Below, piece by piece: positions 34,495-46,859 of a stretch of DNA of 64,000 nucleotides. The translations under genes were made by a program, and so were the position numbers. The stretch is from Megascapheus bottae (Eukaryota > Chordata > Mammalia > Rodentia > Geomyidae): assembly GCA_024803745.1 (NCBI GenBank), contig JANJXV010000189.1, positions 1,750,861 to 1,814,860 of the forward strand, written 5' to 3'. Numbering within the stretch: position 1 is the first letter of the stretch; each line of letters opens with the position of its first letter. The notes beneath the pieces were generated by a model that made no database searches, was not told where the DNA came from, and saw nothing but the letters and a program-made list of their open reading frames with translations.

Positions 34495-35809
34495 TTCCAG
34501 GTCGAAACTTTCTTAATAAGGACCAAGAATCACAACAAATCAGAGAAAGGCTGGATAAGTGGGACTGCATTAAACTGCAGAGCTTTTGTATGGCAAAGGA
34601 CATAGCTAGTAAACTAATCAGGAAGCCTACAGAGTGGGAGAAGATCTTCACCAACCAAGCAACGGACAAAGGCCTCATATCTAAAATATATCAACAACTC
34701 AAAAAATTGAATCACTCCAAAACTAACCTCCAAAGTAACAACCATCCCATTAAAAAATGGGCCAAAGACTTAAAGAGAGTCTTCTCTGAAGAAGAAACAA
34801 AAATGGCCTATAGACACATGAAGAAATGCTCAACATCTCTGGTCATAAAAGAAATGCAAATCAAAACAACTCTAAGATTCCACCTCACTCCAGCTAGAAT
34901 GGCCAGGATCAGGAAAAAGAATGACAACAGATGCTGGAGGGGATGTGGCCAGGAGGGATCACTACTACACTGTTGGTGGGAGTGCAAACTCGTTCAACCA
35001 CTATGGAAAGCAGTGTGGCAGTGCCTCAAAAGGCTAAACATAGAACTCCCCTATGACCCAGCAATTCGACTACTTGGCATTTACCCAACCACCCAGAAAC
35101 AAGGACATACTAAACCCACTAGCACAACAATGTTCATTGCAGCACTATTCACCATAGCAAAGATATGGAACCAACCTAGATGTCCCTCAGTTGATGAGTG
35201 GATCAACAAGTTGTGGTATTTGTACACAATGGAATTCTATGCTGCTGTCAGAAAGAATGACATCGCCCCATTTGTTAGGAAATGGAAAGACTTAGAAAAA
35301 ATCATATTAAGTGAAGTAAGCCAGACTCAAAGGAACTTAGGCTCAATGGTTTCCCTCATTCGTCATAATCAGTAGAAACCTTGGGCTCTACTAGCAGAGA
35401 TTTGCAATAGAGCAAAATCTTGATACATAAGGCCATATAATGTGAAGCTAATTGAAAGGACCTCCAGGATATTGAAACAAAAGCCATATAATGAATGACT
35501 GTTGTCCTTAATGTACTATGTTGTCTCTCATCTCCTTTGCTGTCCCTTGGTTATCTCATATTGGTATAGCATCTCACTTTCTTATCTGATATATTGAATT
35601 TATTTGTATTTGGATATTTGAAATTTGATAGGGAAGGGGGGAAAACCAAGATGGGTAGGGGGTGTGGGGGGGGGAGGGAAACAGGTACCAAGACATGTGA
35701 AAGGGTATCAATGTATGTGAATTAATGCACCTTCTATCTGGGAAATATCATGTAACCCTTTTACTAATTACAATAAAAAAAATTCCTAAACAACAAAAAA
35801 AAATAAAAT
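34458..35809 (+). mobile_element. 5'-truncated L1 with partial ORF2, chimeric 5' end
   Basis: Encodes the uninterrupted C-terminal part of L1 ORF2 to about 35375 ([67 protein letters not shown]). A 3' UTR follows with a G-rich tract (35635-35685) and an A-rich tail. Exact 17-bp flanking repeats AAAATATTTTTATTTCT (34441-34457, 35810-35826) bound the insertion. The open frame and exact flanks suggest it is fairly young. It lacks the endonuclease and reverse transcriptase domains, so it is not autonomous. Confidence 0.93.
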
Positions 35810-35828
35810 AAAATATTTTTATTTCTAT

Positions 35829-36019
35829 TTTTTTTGCCAGTGCTGGGACTTGAACTCAGGGCCTGAACACTGTCCTTGGGCTTTCTCAAGACTAGAGTTC
35901 TACCACTTGAGCCACAGCACCACTTCTGTCTTTTTTCTATGAATGCGGTATCAAGGAATAGAACCCGGGTCTTTGTGCATGCTAGGAAAGCACTCCACCA
36001 CTAGGACAAACTCTCAGCC
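35829..36019 (-). mobile_element. ID-like SINE
   Basis: Near full-length antisense element (TTTTGCCAGTGCTGGGACTT to AAACTCTCAGCCCC) directly beside the right flank of the preceding L1. Confidence 0.88.
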
Positions 36020-36214
36020 CCTTTGATATTTTCAATGCTCCCTGGGTACTGACAGGATTTTTAGGGCAAGGTTTAACAGAAGGATTGATTCCTATTGAAG
36101 TCTTCTTCCTGATTTTAAAGAAAATGCTTTTAATATTTTTTACTTGCAAGTCTGATATTGATTAGCATCAATGAGCCAATCATTACGTTTTCAATGGTTT
36201 TTCAATCCAGCATT

Positions 36215-37711
36215 TTCTTTTTTTTACTGTGATTAATAGAAGGGTTACATTATATTCACCAGATAGAAGGTGCATTACTTCACAAACATTCATACCCTTT
36301 CTCATGACATGGTCCCCATTTTCCTCCCACCCTCCCCCTGCTTATCTTGATTTCCCCCCTTCCCTATCCAATTTCAAATAACCAATTAAGCACATATAAA
36401 ATATATCAGATAACAAGGTGAAATATTATAACAATATGAGATAACCAAGGGATGGCAAAAGAGATGAGAGATAACATAGTACATTAAGGACAACAGTCAC
36501 TCATTATATAGCTTTTGTTTTCTTATCCTGGATGTCCTTACATTTAGTGTCATACTATTTGGCTTAATGTCTCTAGATTTTGTTCTTTTGCAAATCTTTG
36601 CTAGGAGAGCACAAAGTTTCTACTGATTATGACAAATGAGGGAAACCATTGAGCCTATGTTCCTTTGCATCTGGCTTACTTCACTTAATATGATTTTTTT
36701 CTAAGTCTTTCCATGTCCTTACTAATGGGGCGATGTCGTTCTTTCTAACAGCAGCATAAATTTCCATTGTGTATAAAGACCACATCTTGTTGATCCACTC
36801 ATCAACTGAGGGGCATCTAGGTTCCTTCCATATCTTTGCTATGGTAAATAGTGCTGCAATGAACATCATTGTGCTAGTGGATTTAGTATGTCCTTGTTTC
36901 TGGGCTATTGGGTAAATGCCAAGTAATGGAATTGCTGGGTCATAGGGGAGCTCTATGCTTAGTCTTTTGAGGAACTGCCATACTGCTTTCCACAGTGGTT
37001 GAATGAGTTTGCACTCCCACCAGCAGTGTAGTAGTGATCCCTCCTGGCCACATCCCCTCCAGCATCTGTTGTTATTAGTTTTCTTGATCCTGGCCATTCT
37101 AACTGAGTGAGGTGGAATCTTAGAGTTGTTTTGATTTGCATTTCTTTTATGACCAGAGATGTTGAGCATTTCTTCATGTGTCTATAGGCCATTTTTGTTT
37201 CTTCATCAGAGAAGACTCTTTAAGTCTTTGGCCCGTTTTTTAATGGGATGGTTGTTTCTTTGGAGATTAGTTTTGGAGCTGTTGATATATTTTAGATATG
37301 AGGCCTTTGTCTGTTGTGTGGTTAGTGAAGATCTTTTCCCATTCTGTAGGCTTCCTAATTTACTAGCTATGTCCTTTGCCTTACAGAAGCTCTGCAATTT
37401 AATTCAGTCCCACTTATCCAGCCTTTCTCTGATTTGTTGTGTTTCTTGGTTCTTATTGAGAAAGTTTCAACCTGTGCCAAGGAGGCCTAGTGTATCTCCT
37501 GTTCCTTCTTGTGAGTTCTCAGTGTGTCAGCTTTTACCTCGAGGTCTTTGATCCATTTGGAGTTAATTCTAGTGCAGGGTGACAAAGAAGTATCCAGCTT
37601 TAGTTTTCTGCAGGTGCTTAACCAGTTCTGCCAGCACCATTTGTTGAAGAGGCTGTCTTTCTTCCATTCTATTTTTTGGCTCCCTTATCAAAGATTAGAT
37701 GGCCATAGGTC
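36215..37711 (-). mobile_element. 5'-truncated L1, antisense
   Basis: Minus-strand L1 with 3' tail at about 36220 and ORF2 C-terminal coding sequence ([32 protein letters not shown]) broken by frameshifts near 37080 and 37180. The 5' truncation is near 37711, next to a SINE. Confidence 0.9.
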
Positions 37712-37885
37712 TGTATTAGAGTGCTTACGTAGCATGCATAAAATCCTGGGTTGGATTCCTCAGTACCCCCATACACAGAAAAAGCTGGAAGTGGTGCTGT
37801 AGCTCAAGGGGTATTAAACTAGCCCTCAGAAAGCCCAAAGATGGTGTCCAGGCCCTGAGTTCAAGCCAGAAATGGCAAAAAATGG
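37712..37885 (+). mobile_element. ID-like SINE
   Basis: Sense element with GTGCTTACGTAGCATGCATA, GGATTCCTCAGTACC and the downstream AGCTGGAAGTGGTGCTGTAG block, abutting the 5' end of the antisense L1. Confidence 0.8.
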
Positions 37886-37889
37886 AAGA

Positions 37890-39440
37890 AAGTTGTTATG
37901 GTGTTATAATTTATGGCTTTCCTCTTGGTTATTCTACATTTGTCTGTGTTTTATTGACCCTCCCTAATACTGAATGACAATAAATGCTTCTAAGGGAAAC
38001 TCAGGTCAGAAGGGAATCATTGGAATTTATAAATTATTTCCAAATGCATCATCCCTTTTTAGTTTATAAACAGGTTAGAGAGGGCTTACTAAAAATACAA
38101 TGTCTTAAAGTCCTGAAAAAGTTTTATTTTTCAACATTTTGCTAAAAATTAAAATATTTGCACTTCTTATATAAAAGAATAATTGAACTCTGCAAAATTG
38201 ATGAAATTAGAACAGGCTGTAATATTCATCTTTGTTTTGTTCTTAATGTCTTGTACTATAAATGAACTCTCCATTTATTGAGAAATCTACCCCCCCTAAT
38301 AATCACAAAAATCTATTCATAGAAATTTTGTGAGGGTTTTATTCTAATACATTGTACATTTTGCTTTTGTTGGTTATCTCTTTACTTTGGGTCAGAGATT
38401 TCAAAGGCTACCGCCTCCCAGCTGTAGCTGTCATAAATCATAGGGCCTGAGTTCAGGGGTGATGACAAAGGACTTTGATCTTGCCAGAGGTATGTAACTG
38501 ACTAGGAAATAACAGAGATGCCTGGTGTCTCTTTCTCTTCCTCCAAAATGTTTGCCTAATTACCGATTTCCAGAGAGGAGAACCACTCTCTATGTATCTC
38601 AAATACTGAAATCACACATTGCAAAGCCACAAGTGTTCTATACACCTGTCCTCATTGGAGACACGGGACATGATTTCAACTTTGATTTTAATTTACTGAG
38701 TAAAATGTTAGGAGGACATGATTTAAGACAAACAGAAATGATGGCGTCATTTGTTTCTACCTTGTAATTCTCAGCCTTTCCAATATGAGTGATGCTTTTG
38801 CTCATTTCATAGATTTACTCTCCGTTGGTGGATCAGGAATTTGACTATTTCCATGCACTTAGTAACTTGGTAATAGGGATAATAAGCTACTTGTTTCCCA
38901 CTTCCTTACAGTCACTACTATGTTTTAGGCTTTAGAAGGATAATTAAATTAAAAAACAATTTAAAAGGAGTATTTACTAGATTGAGGGAAGAACCCTATG
39001 GTACAATGCCTTATAAGGATGAATTCATGGTTCAATACAATAAACACCAGGAAAAAATAAAGGTATCGGTGGTGTGATCAAACCAAAGGAATAAATGGAG
39101 AGGGGCAGGTAGGGGAGAAGGCAGTCATAACAATGCATATTTTAGAAAATTAAGAAAGGAGAGAAGGAATGGGGTTCAGAGGGGATAACAGAATGATGAA
39201 AGTGGTGACATAAAAACAGGAATAGCTTTGGTTTTAAATACTAAGTAGGACTTTTGTTGTAAATGTGTACTGCCAAATAGCACAGAAATAAAGTCCAGTG
39301 CTCCTTAACTATTTTGTAAAATGTAGGAGAGCTTTGATAATTTGGCTCTTGTGCATTATGCACTCAAAACATATACAGATATCTCCATAGAAAGCTGACT
39401 TGGATTTTTTTTTGGGGGGGGATGTATATTCTCAGTGATT
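37890..39440. other. Intergenic sequence without recognised features
   Basis: A/T-rich unique-looking DNA. I see no exon homology, RNA gene or clear repeat. Confidence 0.4.
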
Positions 39441-39566
39441 CAGATGGATTATATGGGAATTCTGGTCTAAGAGAAAACTCCAAACTAATTTCAGTAATGA
39501 CTAGATTATGTTCCCACCAGCAATAAATAAGAGTTCTGTTCTCTCACTAGCATTTTAACCTGTTTT

Positions 39567-39624
<58 letters not shown>

Positions 39625-39890
39625 CTAGTTCTGGGCCTTGAAATCAAGGCTTAGTCTTCTACCACTTGAGCCACAGTGCCACTTCCAGCTTTTAAATGTC
39701 TCATGGACTTTTCTGTCTGGACTAGCTCAAATCATGATCCTCAGGTCTTAGCCTTCTGAGTAGCTAGGATTACAGGCATGAGACATGGGTTCCTGGCTAT
39801 TGTTTGTTTTCTTGATTAGGTGTAGTTTTAATTTGTATTTCTTTTATGGCTAAAAATGTTCAATGCTAATCTTACGACTAAGTTTTTTCA
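39440..39890 (-). mobile_element. Old L1 remnant split by (TG)n and a composite SINE
   Basis: TTCCCACCAGCAATAAATAA near 39510 and TTGTATTTCTTTTATGGCTA near 39831 are antisense L1 ORF2 landmarks that normally lie close together. Between them sit a (TG)n tract (about 39571-39622) and an antisense ID/7SL composite SINE (39624-39802, with AGTAGCTAGGATTACAGGC). Confidence 0.7.
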
Positions 39891-40004
39891 TACCTTTTCT
39901 TAAAATCATAGGCAATGGCAATAGTATTTCTACCTTTTCCAAACAATGAAGTTGCTCTGTTTTGCTTAAATCACAGTAAAGAAATACTCATATTTGATGG
40001 GGCC

Positions 40005-40185
40005 GGGAGTTTGGGCTAGTGGTATAGTGCTTGCCTAGCATACATGAAAACGCGGGTTCAATTCCTCAGTACCATACACAGAAAAAAGCCAGAAATGATG
40101 CTGAGGCTCAAGTGGTAGAGTTCTAGCCTTGAGAAAGTCCAAGGACAGGGCTCAGGCCCTGAGCTCAAGCCCAGGACTGGCCAAA
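40005..40185 (+). mobile_element. ID-like SINE
   Basis: Full sense element: GTGCTTGCCTAGCATACATG, GGGTTCAATTCCTCAGTACC, TGAGGCTCAAGTGGTAGAG and an A-rich end. Confidence 0.88.
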
Positions 40186-40189
40186 AAAT

Positions 40190-41280
40190 ATACACATATT
40201 TGAGAATATGCGCCTCAAGCTATCAATTATTTTGCCTTCCAAAAAAAGGTTTTAGGCCTAAAAGGTGCAACTAATGTTTTTATGTTATTGCATATTTTTG
40301 AACAATTTTCCTCAGTTCCCTCATTCTATCCAGTTTTCCATCTCATTCCCACCCATAAGTTCTATAGCTCATTTCCTACACAGAGTGTTTTGTTTTGTGA
40401 AGAAAACAAAAGCATTTTATTAACGTTGATTTTTACATCATATTTTAAATGACAAGTTTAACATACAAGTGTTTAAGGAGGGAATCTCTATTTACAATCA
40501 CTGGGACTTAGTATTTATAACTTAATCACAATTAGGCTAAGGGTCTGTATATCATAGAAACATATTATGAAATAAAGCATTATGTCTATAGAGTCATAGG
40601 TTTTTATGTCTATATGGTAGAGTGTTCTTTTTTTAAAGCCAGTATTTTTCCCGACTATGTAACCAAAGGGTCCTGCAGATATATTATGGGTGTTTATAGG
40701 ACAAAGGTAATAAGATTCATGTAGACTGTGCCTATGTTCTCATACAGAGAGCTCTTCAATAGTGATAGAATTCATTGAATGCTGCTGAAATGATAGCCAC
40801 TCTTGGAAGGAGGTACCACAAAACAGAACAAGCTTGGACAGATGTCCATGTGGAGTCATCTGATGGAAGGGAAACCACATCTGCTCTGATGCTCTCACAT
40901 TCCTTCTCTGGAGTTAGGAGGTCCATGTAACCCTCCCTCTTCCCCCCACATTCTTGGTGTTGTCAGCCACATTCAGGAAGGGAAGGTATTTCAATATTTT
41001 TCAATATCCATTTATATCCTGGAATTATTGACTTATGCCTATATCCAGACTCCATTTAACATATCCTCTGCATGGGTCAGTGACTTGCAGGGAGGAGCAG
41101 AATTTTTCTGCTTAATCCAAAATGGTATTTGGGTTTATATGAAAACCAAGTGTTGCAGAAATGTACCTACTTATACTAGGCCTAGCCTCTTTCTATACTT
41201 TCTGGTGTGGACTGCCTAAATCCATAGGATTCAGTAATATTTTCAGTTCAAGGCTGATGCAACTTTTTATCAAGGTACAC
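40190..41280. other. Intergenic sequence without recognised features
   Basis: A/T-rich DNA. No coding homology or clear repeat recognised. Confidence 0.4.
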
Positions 41281-41281
41281 T

Positions 41282-41370
41282 TGCTGGACACCAGTGACTC
41301 ATGTCTGTAATCCTAGCTAATCAGGAGGCTGAGATCTGAAGATCACTGCTCAAAGCAAGCCTGGGCTGAG
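41282..41370 (+). mobile_element. 7SL/B1-like SINE fragment
   Basis: Contains TGTAATCCTAGCTAATCAGG and GGCTGAGATCTGAAGATCAC, the left half of the dimeric SINE. The ID-like right half is missing. Confidence 0.75.
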
Positions 41371-41619
41371 GGCTAGCTGTGCAGCGCACACAGCCTCTGG
41401 GAATGGGCCGACCACCTGTAAAAGCTGCAAACTCTGACCTAGTCAGTTGCGGAACTAATTGGCTGAGAACCACATGTATACATACTCCAAAATAGATCAT
41501 ATAATAGTTCATACACAAAACTAAAGCATATACAAGAGGACTGATATAATCCCATACATTCTATCTGATCACAGTGGAGTTAGACTAGTTCTGAACCATA
41601 CAGTAAAAGCAAAAAAAAA

Positions 41620-44600
41620 AAAAAAAAAACAACATTCAAACACTTGGAAAGCTGAACAACACACTTCTGAATAACTCCTGGGTTACAGATCAGATCAAAG
41701 AAGAAACTCAAAACTTTCTTGAATGTAATGACAATCAAGAGACATCACAAATGAACTTATGGGACACAGCAAAGGCAGTTATGAGGGGAAAATTTATCGC
41801 ACTAGGAGACCATATTAAAAAGACAGAAGAGCATGTAAATAACCTAAAGAAGAAATTGAAGCATCTAGAGGAGCAAGAAAAAGTTAATTCTAAAATAGCT
41901 AGAAGGACAGAAATAACAAAAATAAAATCAGAAATATCAGAGAGTGAAATAAAATCTACTATACACAAAATTAATAAATCAAAAAGTTGGTTCTTTGAAA
42001 AAGACAACAAAATTGACAGACCTCTGGCAAGATTAATCAAAAAAAGGAGAGGGGAGACTCAAATAAACAAGATTAGACACCCCACAGGTACACGACTGAT
42101 ATCCAAGAAATTCAGTCCATTATGAATAAGTACTACCCGGGTCTATAATCAAAGAAACAGGAAAATCTACTAGAAATGGATGACTTCTTAAGTATAGGCT
42201 ACCCACATTGAACAATGATGAGGTAAACACATTGAACAAACCAATTTCATACAATGAAATAGCGGAAGCAATAAGGGAAATGCCAACTAAAAAGAGCTCA
42301 GGTCCAGACAGTTTCACTGTAGAATTCTACAAGACATTTAAAGATGAAGTAACACCTATACTCTTGAAACTCTTCTGAGAAATAGAAACAGAAGGAGCAA
42401 ACCAAACTCATTTTATGAAGCTAATATTACACTCATCCCCAAACCAGGGCAAGACCCAACAAAAAAAAGAAAATTACAGACATCTCTCTCGAACACAGAC
42501 ACAAAACTCCTCAATAAAATACTAGCCAACAGAATCCACAAACAAATTTGAAAAATTATACACTACGATCAAGTAGGCTTCATCCCCCAGATGCAAGGCT
42601 GGTTTAACATTTGCAAATTAATCAATGTAATACATAGTATCAATAGAGCTAAAGATAAGAATTATATAATTTCTCTGGATTCAAAGAAGGCATTTGACAA
42701 AATACAACATCCATTCATGTTGAAAGCACTAGAAAAAATAGGAACAAAAGGTACATTCCTTAAAACAATTACAGCCATATATGACAAACCTATAGCCAGT
42801 ATTATACTAAATGGTGAAAGGCTGGAACCATTTACCTTAAAATCAGGAACTAGATAGGGATGCCCACTCTCTCCACTTTTCTTCAATATAATGCTGGAGC
42901 CCTTAGCCAGAGCAATAAGGCAAGAGAAGGACATCAAAGGGATACACATAGGGAAAGAAGAAATTAAGCTATCCCTGTTCACAGATTACATGATCTTCTA
43001 CTTGAGTGACCCAATAAGCTCTACTCCCAAACTCCTAGAATTAATAAACCACTTTAGCAAATTGGCAGGATACAAAATTAACCTTCCAAAGTCAGTAGAC
43101 TTCTTCTGCGCCAACAATATACAAGCAGAAGGCCAAATCAAGAAAATGATCTCATTCGCAATAGCCCCCAAAAGAATAAAATACTGAGGAATTAACCAAA
43201 GATGTAAAGGAATTACTTAATGAAAACTATAGAAGGCTAACAAAAGAAATTAAAGAGGACACTAGGAAATGGAAAGACATCCCATGCTCATGGCTAGGGA
43301 GCACCAATATAAGGAACATGGCCATACTGCCAAAATTGATCTACAAATTCAATGCAATCCCCATCAAAATCCCAAAGACACTCTTTACTGAAATATATAC
43401 AATCCAAAGGTTCATATGGAACAAGAAAAGACCTAGAATAGCCAAAACAATTCTAGGCAAAAAGAGCAATGCAGGTGGTATTACAATACCAGACTTCAAA
43501 CTCTACTACAGAGCCATAATTAAAAAAAACTGCATGGTATTAGCACAAAAATAGACCAGAAGATCAATGGAAGAGAATAGAAGATCCAGAAATAGAACCA
43601 CATGACTATAGTCAAGTTGTATTTGACAAAGGAGCCAAAGATATACAGTGAAACAGTCTATTCAATTATTGGTGCTGGCAAAACTGGGCAGCCACATGCA
43701 GAAAACTAAAAATTGACCCTAGCCTTTCACCATACACAAGCATTAACTCAAAGTGGATCAAAGACCTCAATGTCAGACCGGAAACCATGAAACTGCTACA
43801 TGATAGAGTTGGAGAGACACTGGAACTCATAGGCACAGGCAAAAACTTCCTGAACAGAATCCCAGGGTCACAACAGATTGGAGAGAGACTCGATAAATGG
43901 GACTACCTAAAAATAAAAAGTTTCTGCACAGATAAAAGCAGAGCCATTAAGTAGAGAGACAGCCAACCAACTGGGAAAAGATATTCACCAACAATATATC
44001 TGACAAATGCTTACTATCCAGTATCTACAGGGAACTCAAGAAACTAATCCCCCCCAAACCCAACAAACCATTCACTAAAAGGACAAGGGAACTAAAGAGA
44101 GACTTATCAATAGAAGAGGTTCAAATGGCAGAAAAGCATATGAGAAAATGTTCATCATCCATGGTCATAAAGGAAATGCAAATAAAAACAACCCTAAGAT
44201 ACCACCTTGCCCCAACAAGAATAGCCAAGATTTTGAACTCAATGACAGATGTTGATGGGGTTGGGGAGCAAAAGGAATGCTACTACACTGCTGGTGGGAT
44301 TGTAAGCTAGTTCAGCGACTCTTGAAAGCAGTGTGGAGGTTTCTTAATGAACTGGAAATTGACCTTCCCTACGATCCCGCCACACCACTTCTGGGCATCT
44401 ATCCTGAACATCATAACCCAAGATATGATAAGGACACCTGCTCAGCTATGTTCATCTCTGTACTATTCACAATAGCCAGGCAATGGAAACAATCCAGATA
44501 CCCTACTGCAGATGAATGGATACAAAAAATGTGATATATATATGTACATATACATATATATATGCATGCAATGGAATTCCATATAACCAACAGATAAAAT

Positions 44601-44700
44601 AATGGCATTTGCAGGGAAGTGGATGACTCTAGAGTGAATCATGTTGAGACAAGTCAAGACCAAAGGAACAAAAGGCAGATGGTATCCTTAATATGTGGCT
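41620..44700 (+). mobile_element. Degenerate L1 ORF2 (about 3 kb)
   Basis: Sense L1 ORF2 from the region between endonuclease and reverse transcriptase (NLWDTAKAVMRGKFIALGDH) through the polymerase and the C-terminal domain (YDPATPLLGIYP near 44370). Frameshifts and stops split it into at least six frames (breaks near 42123, 42380, 42857, 43187, 43555, 44310). The catalytic box, normally FADD, reads FTDY near 42985. It is dead. The endonuclease and ORF1 are absent. A 19-base A run lies just upstream at about 41612-41630. The 3' end is uncertain and could extend into 44700-44980. Confidence 0.9.
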
Positions 44701-44988
44701 ATTAGTTCCGAAGAGTAGAAGAGCGAGGACTCAGTATTTGCATACCCAATGTTATGGACACGGTACTGGAAATACAAATACAACTACATAGACATAAAAA
44801 TTTATGACTCTATAGATGTTTTATTACATACATTAATATGTGTCTATGACAAACAAACCCTCAGCCTAATTATATTCTAAGTGCCAGTGATTGTATATAG
44901 AGATTCAGTTCTTGAATATTTGTTAAATTCATCATTTAAAATATGATATAAATTAATATGTTAATAAACCACTAAAGGCACTAAAGGC

Positions 44989-45433
44989 TGTTGGGGCCTA
45001 GCCTCCATCTCTGAGGCCTGATTCTGGCTCAGCTGCAATTAAAGGGCTTTGTCCAGGCATTCGGTCTTTTGCATACCTCTCTTAAGGCATCTCTGTGTAC
45101 ATGACTCGATTGAACCCCCCGCAGTTTCGCGGGTCCCTCAGCAGCTCAAGTCTCGCGCGCTTTCCTGCACCTGTCCTGCCCAGTACCTGAAAGCCCCACC
45201 CAGACCCTTAGTGGTAGCACAGAGGCCCTCTTCCTATTGGCTAGCTTCCCAGTGCCCACCTTCTCCTACCCTAACAGTATATAACTAATTATCTGATGCA
45301 ATAAAGAGAGGAGAGCATGTGAGAGCATCAGAGATCAGCAGAGAGATCTGATGCGCTTTCATGGTTAACACTGCTTCTGACTCAGCGTGGTTTTTTCTTC
45401 CCTGGTGATTGGGGGAGGGCTGGGTCTTCGACA
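44989..45433 (+). mobile_element. Probable solo LTR of a class II endogenous retrovirus
   Basis: A 445-bp interval starting TGTTGGGG and ending TCTTCGACA. It has an inverted CCAAT box (CCTATTGGCTAG near 45232), a TATA-like TATATAAC near 45280 and AATAAA at 45300-45305, then a GA-rich downstream part. No retroviral genes or primer-binding site flank it, so it looks solo. I could not find a matching short target-site duplication, so the edges or age are uncertain. Confidence 0.6.
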
Positions 45434-45968
45434 CTTACCATCTCCCTCTGCTCCCAGGGGACTACAGGCTGGCCTTGTGTGTCCCTCCCCATTCCCGTGT
45501 TGGAATTGCCTTCCTTCAGACCCCTAGCATCTAGTGGCTGAGACACCCTCGCTGAAGAATACCAATGGCAACTATAAGACAAACATAAGCTTTACTAATT
45601 AGCTTTCTACACTAAGTTGGTAGCCTGCAAGGAGTCCAGATGTTTCAACTAAGCCAAGTTCATCAGGCTGGAGAAAATGCTTGTAAGCTGTCTTGCCAGG
45701 TTTCTCCATCATGAAGAATCCTGAAGGCTTTCTTAAGATTGTTTTCATAATGATTAACTGGAAACATTAAGTAAACAGAGGTTTCAGGTGAGGGAATCAT
45801 CAGTGACATTACCTCATGCTCCATCTGGAATGGAGGAAGACCACACACTACCCATCCCTCTCCCAGACGATGGCACAGAAGGAAGCCACTGCATGCATTG
45901 AGCGTGAAGACTGTATTAAACACTACACATTTGAGGAGGGAGACGTCATCAGTGCCCAGCCAATGTAC

Positions 45969-46859
45969 TCACACACAAAAAACAGGCTTGCGGTGCACGG
46001 GCTGCAATTTCTCGTGAGAAAAATGGACCTCACAAGGAACCACGTGAGCAACATGGCATGCATGGCTGACCATCAAACGGCTAAGATGACAGTGTCGTGG
46101 GCAGTGGATATGCTGGCCTGAAACATTCATCCCTTTTGGTCTGTGCTGGCAGGCATGACTGACTAAAGACACTGGCTTTCGGGGAGGCAAGTCTGTCCCA
46201 GGGTGGTTATAGTGTGAGACTCTGCTCTCATGGACAGGGTGCCTGGGGCCAATGGGGCTGGTTTGGGGAAAAGACGCCCTGGTGTTCTTTACTTGGCTTT
46301 GTTGTGGGTGAGGAGGAGCCAAGTGGTGGTGGGAATATCCAGCTGTGGGGGCCGGAACTTCATGTAAAGTTTTCTTAGATGCAGAAGGCTCCTGTGGAAG
46401 GCCCAGCTTTTCCTCTAGGATCCTTCCTACAGTGCTCATAAGTGCCTGTGCTTTAGGCACTCCATTCTGCTTGAGCGTTCTGCTTGTGGATAAGTCTTCC
46501 TTAGTATTGGCCGACTGGATCTTGGGGTATTGCTGGCAGTCTGCCTGACTTTTAGCTTTAGAGGAAAATAATGCCATAAAAAAATTATTGATCCGATTTC
46601 CAAAATGAATCTCTGGAGGATGCTGTTCTTTCTCTGACGCAGATAGGGAAGAGTTCTTCCTTGCACTTCTTGCTTTCCTGACCTGGGCAGGAGAGTTCAA
46701 ATTCTGGCCTTGCAAGGGCCTTGTTCCTGCAGGCTTTGCCTTCTGTATTCTGGGCCTCTCACAGCTCTTTGTTTCTTGGGGGCCATGAAACACCTTGCTG
46801 TACCACGGGCCTGGGGTGATGGAGGTCTTAGGTTCTTGCTTTGTGCTGGGCCCTCCTGT
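45969..46859 (-). pseudogene. SPATA31 C-terminal coding segment beyond the in-frame stop
   Basis: The frame of the upstream last exon continues open for 296 codons after the TGA at 46860-46862. It carries the conserved SPATA31 C-terminal features: NNFFMALFSSKAKSQ, AQALMSTVGRILEEKLGLP and GQHIHCPRHC. The usual family end is close to HCPRHC; here the frame runs about 40 residues further to a stop at 45969. It is untranslated unless the TGA is read through or is absent in other individuals. Confidence 0.8.

Noticed and set aside
34470..35375. A 301-codon open frame as a host gene
   Set aside because: It is the C-terminal part of L1 ORF2 with an L1 3' UTR and target-site duplications.
41751..44534. 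Several 60-125 codon frames as separate genes
   Set aside because: All align in order to L1 ORF2 and are pieces of one broken copy.
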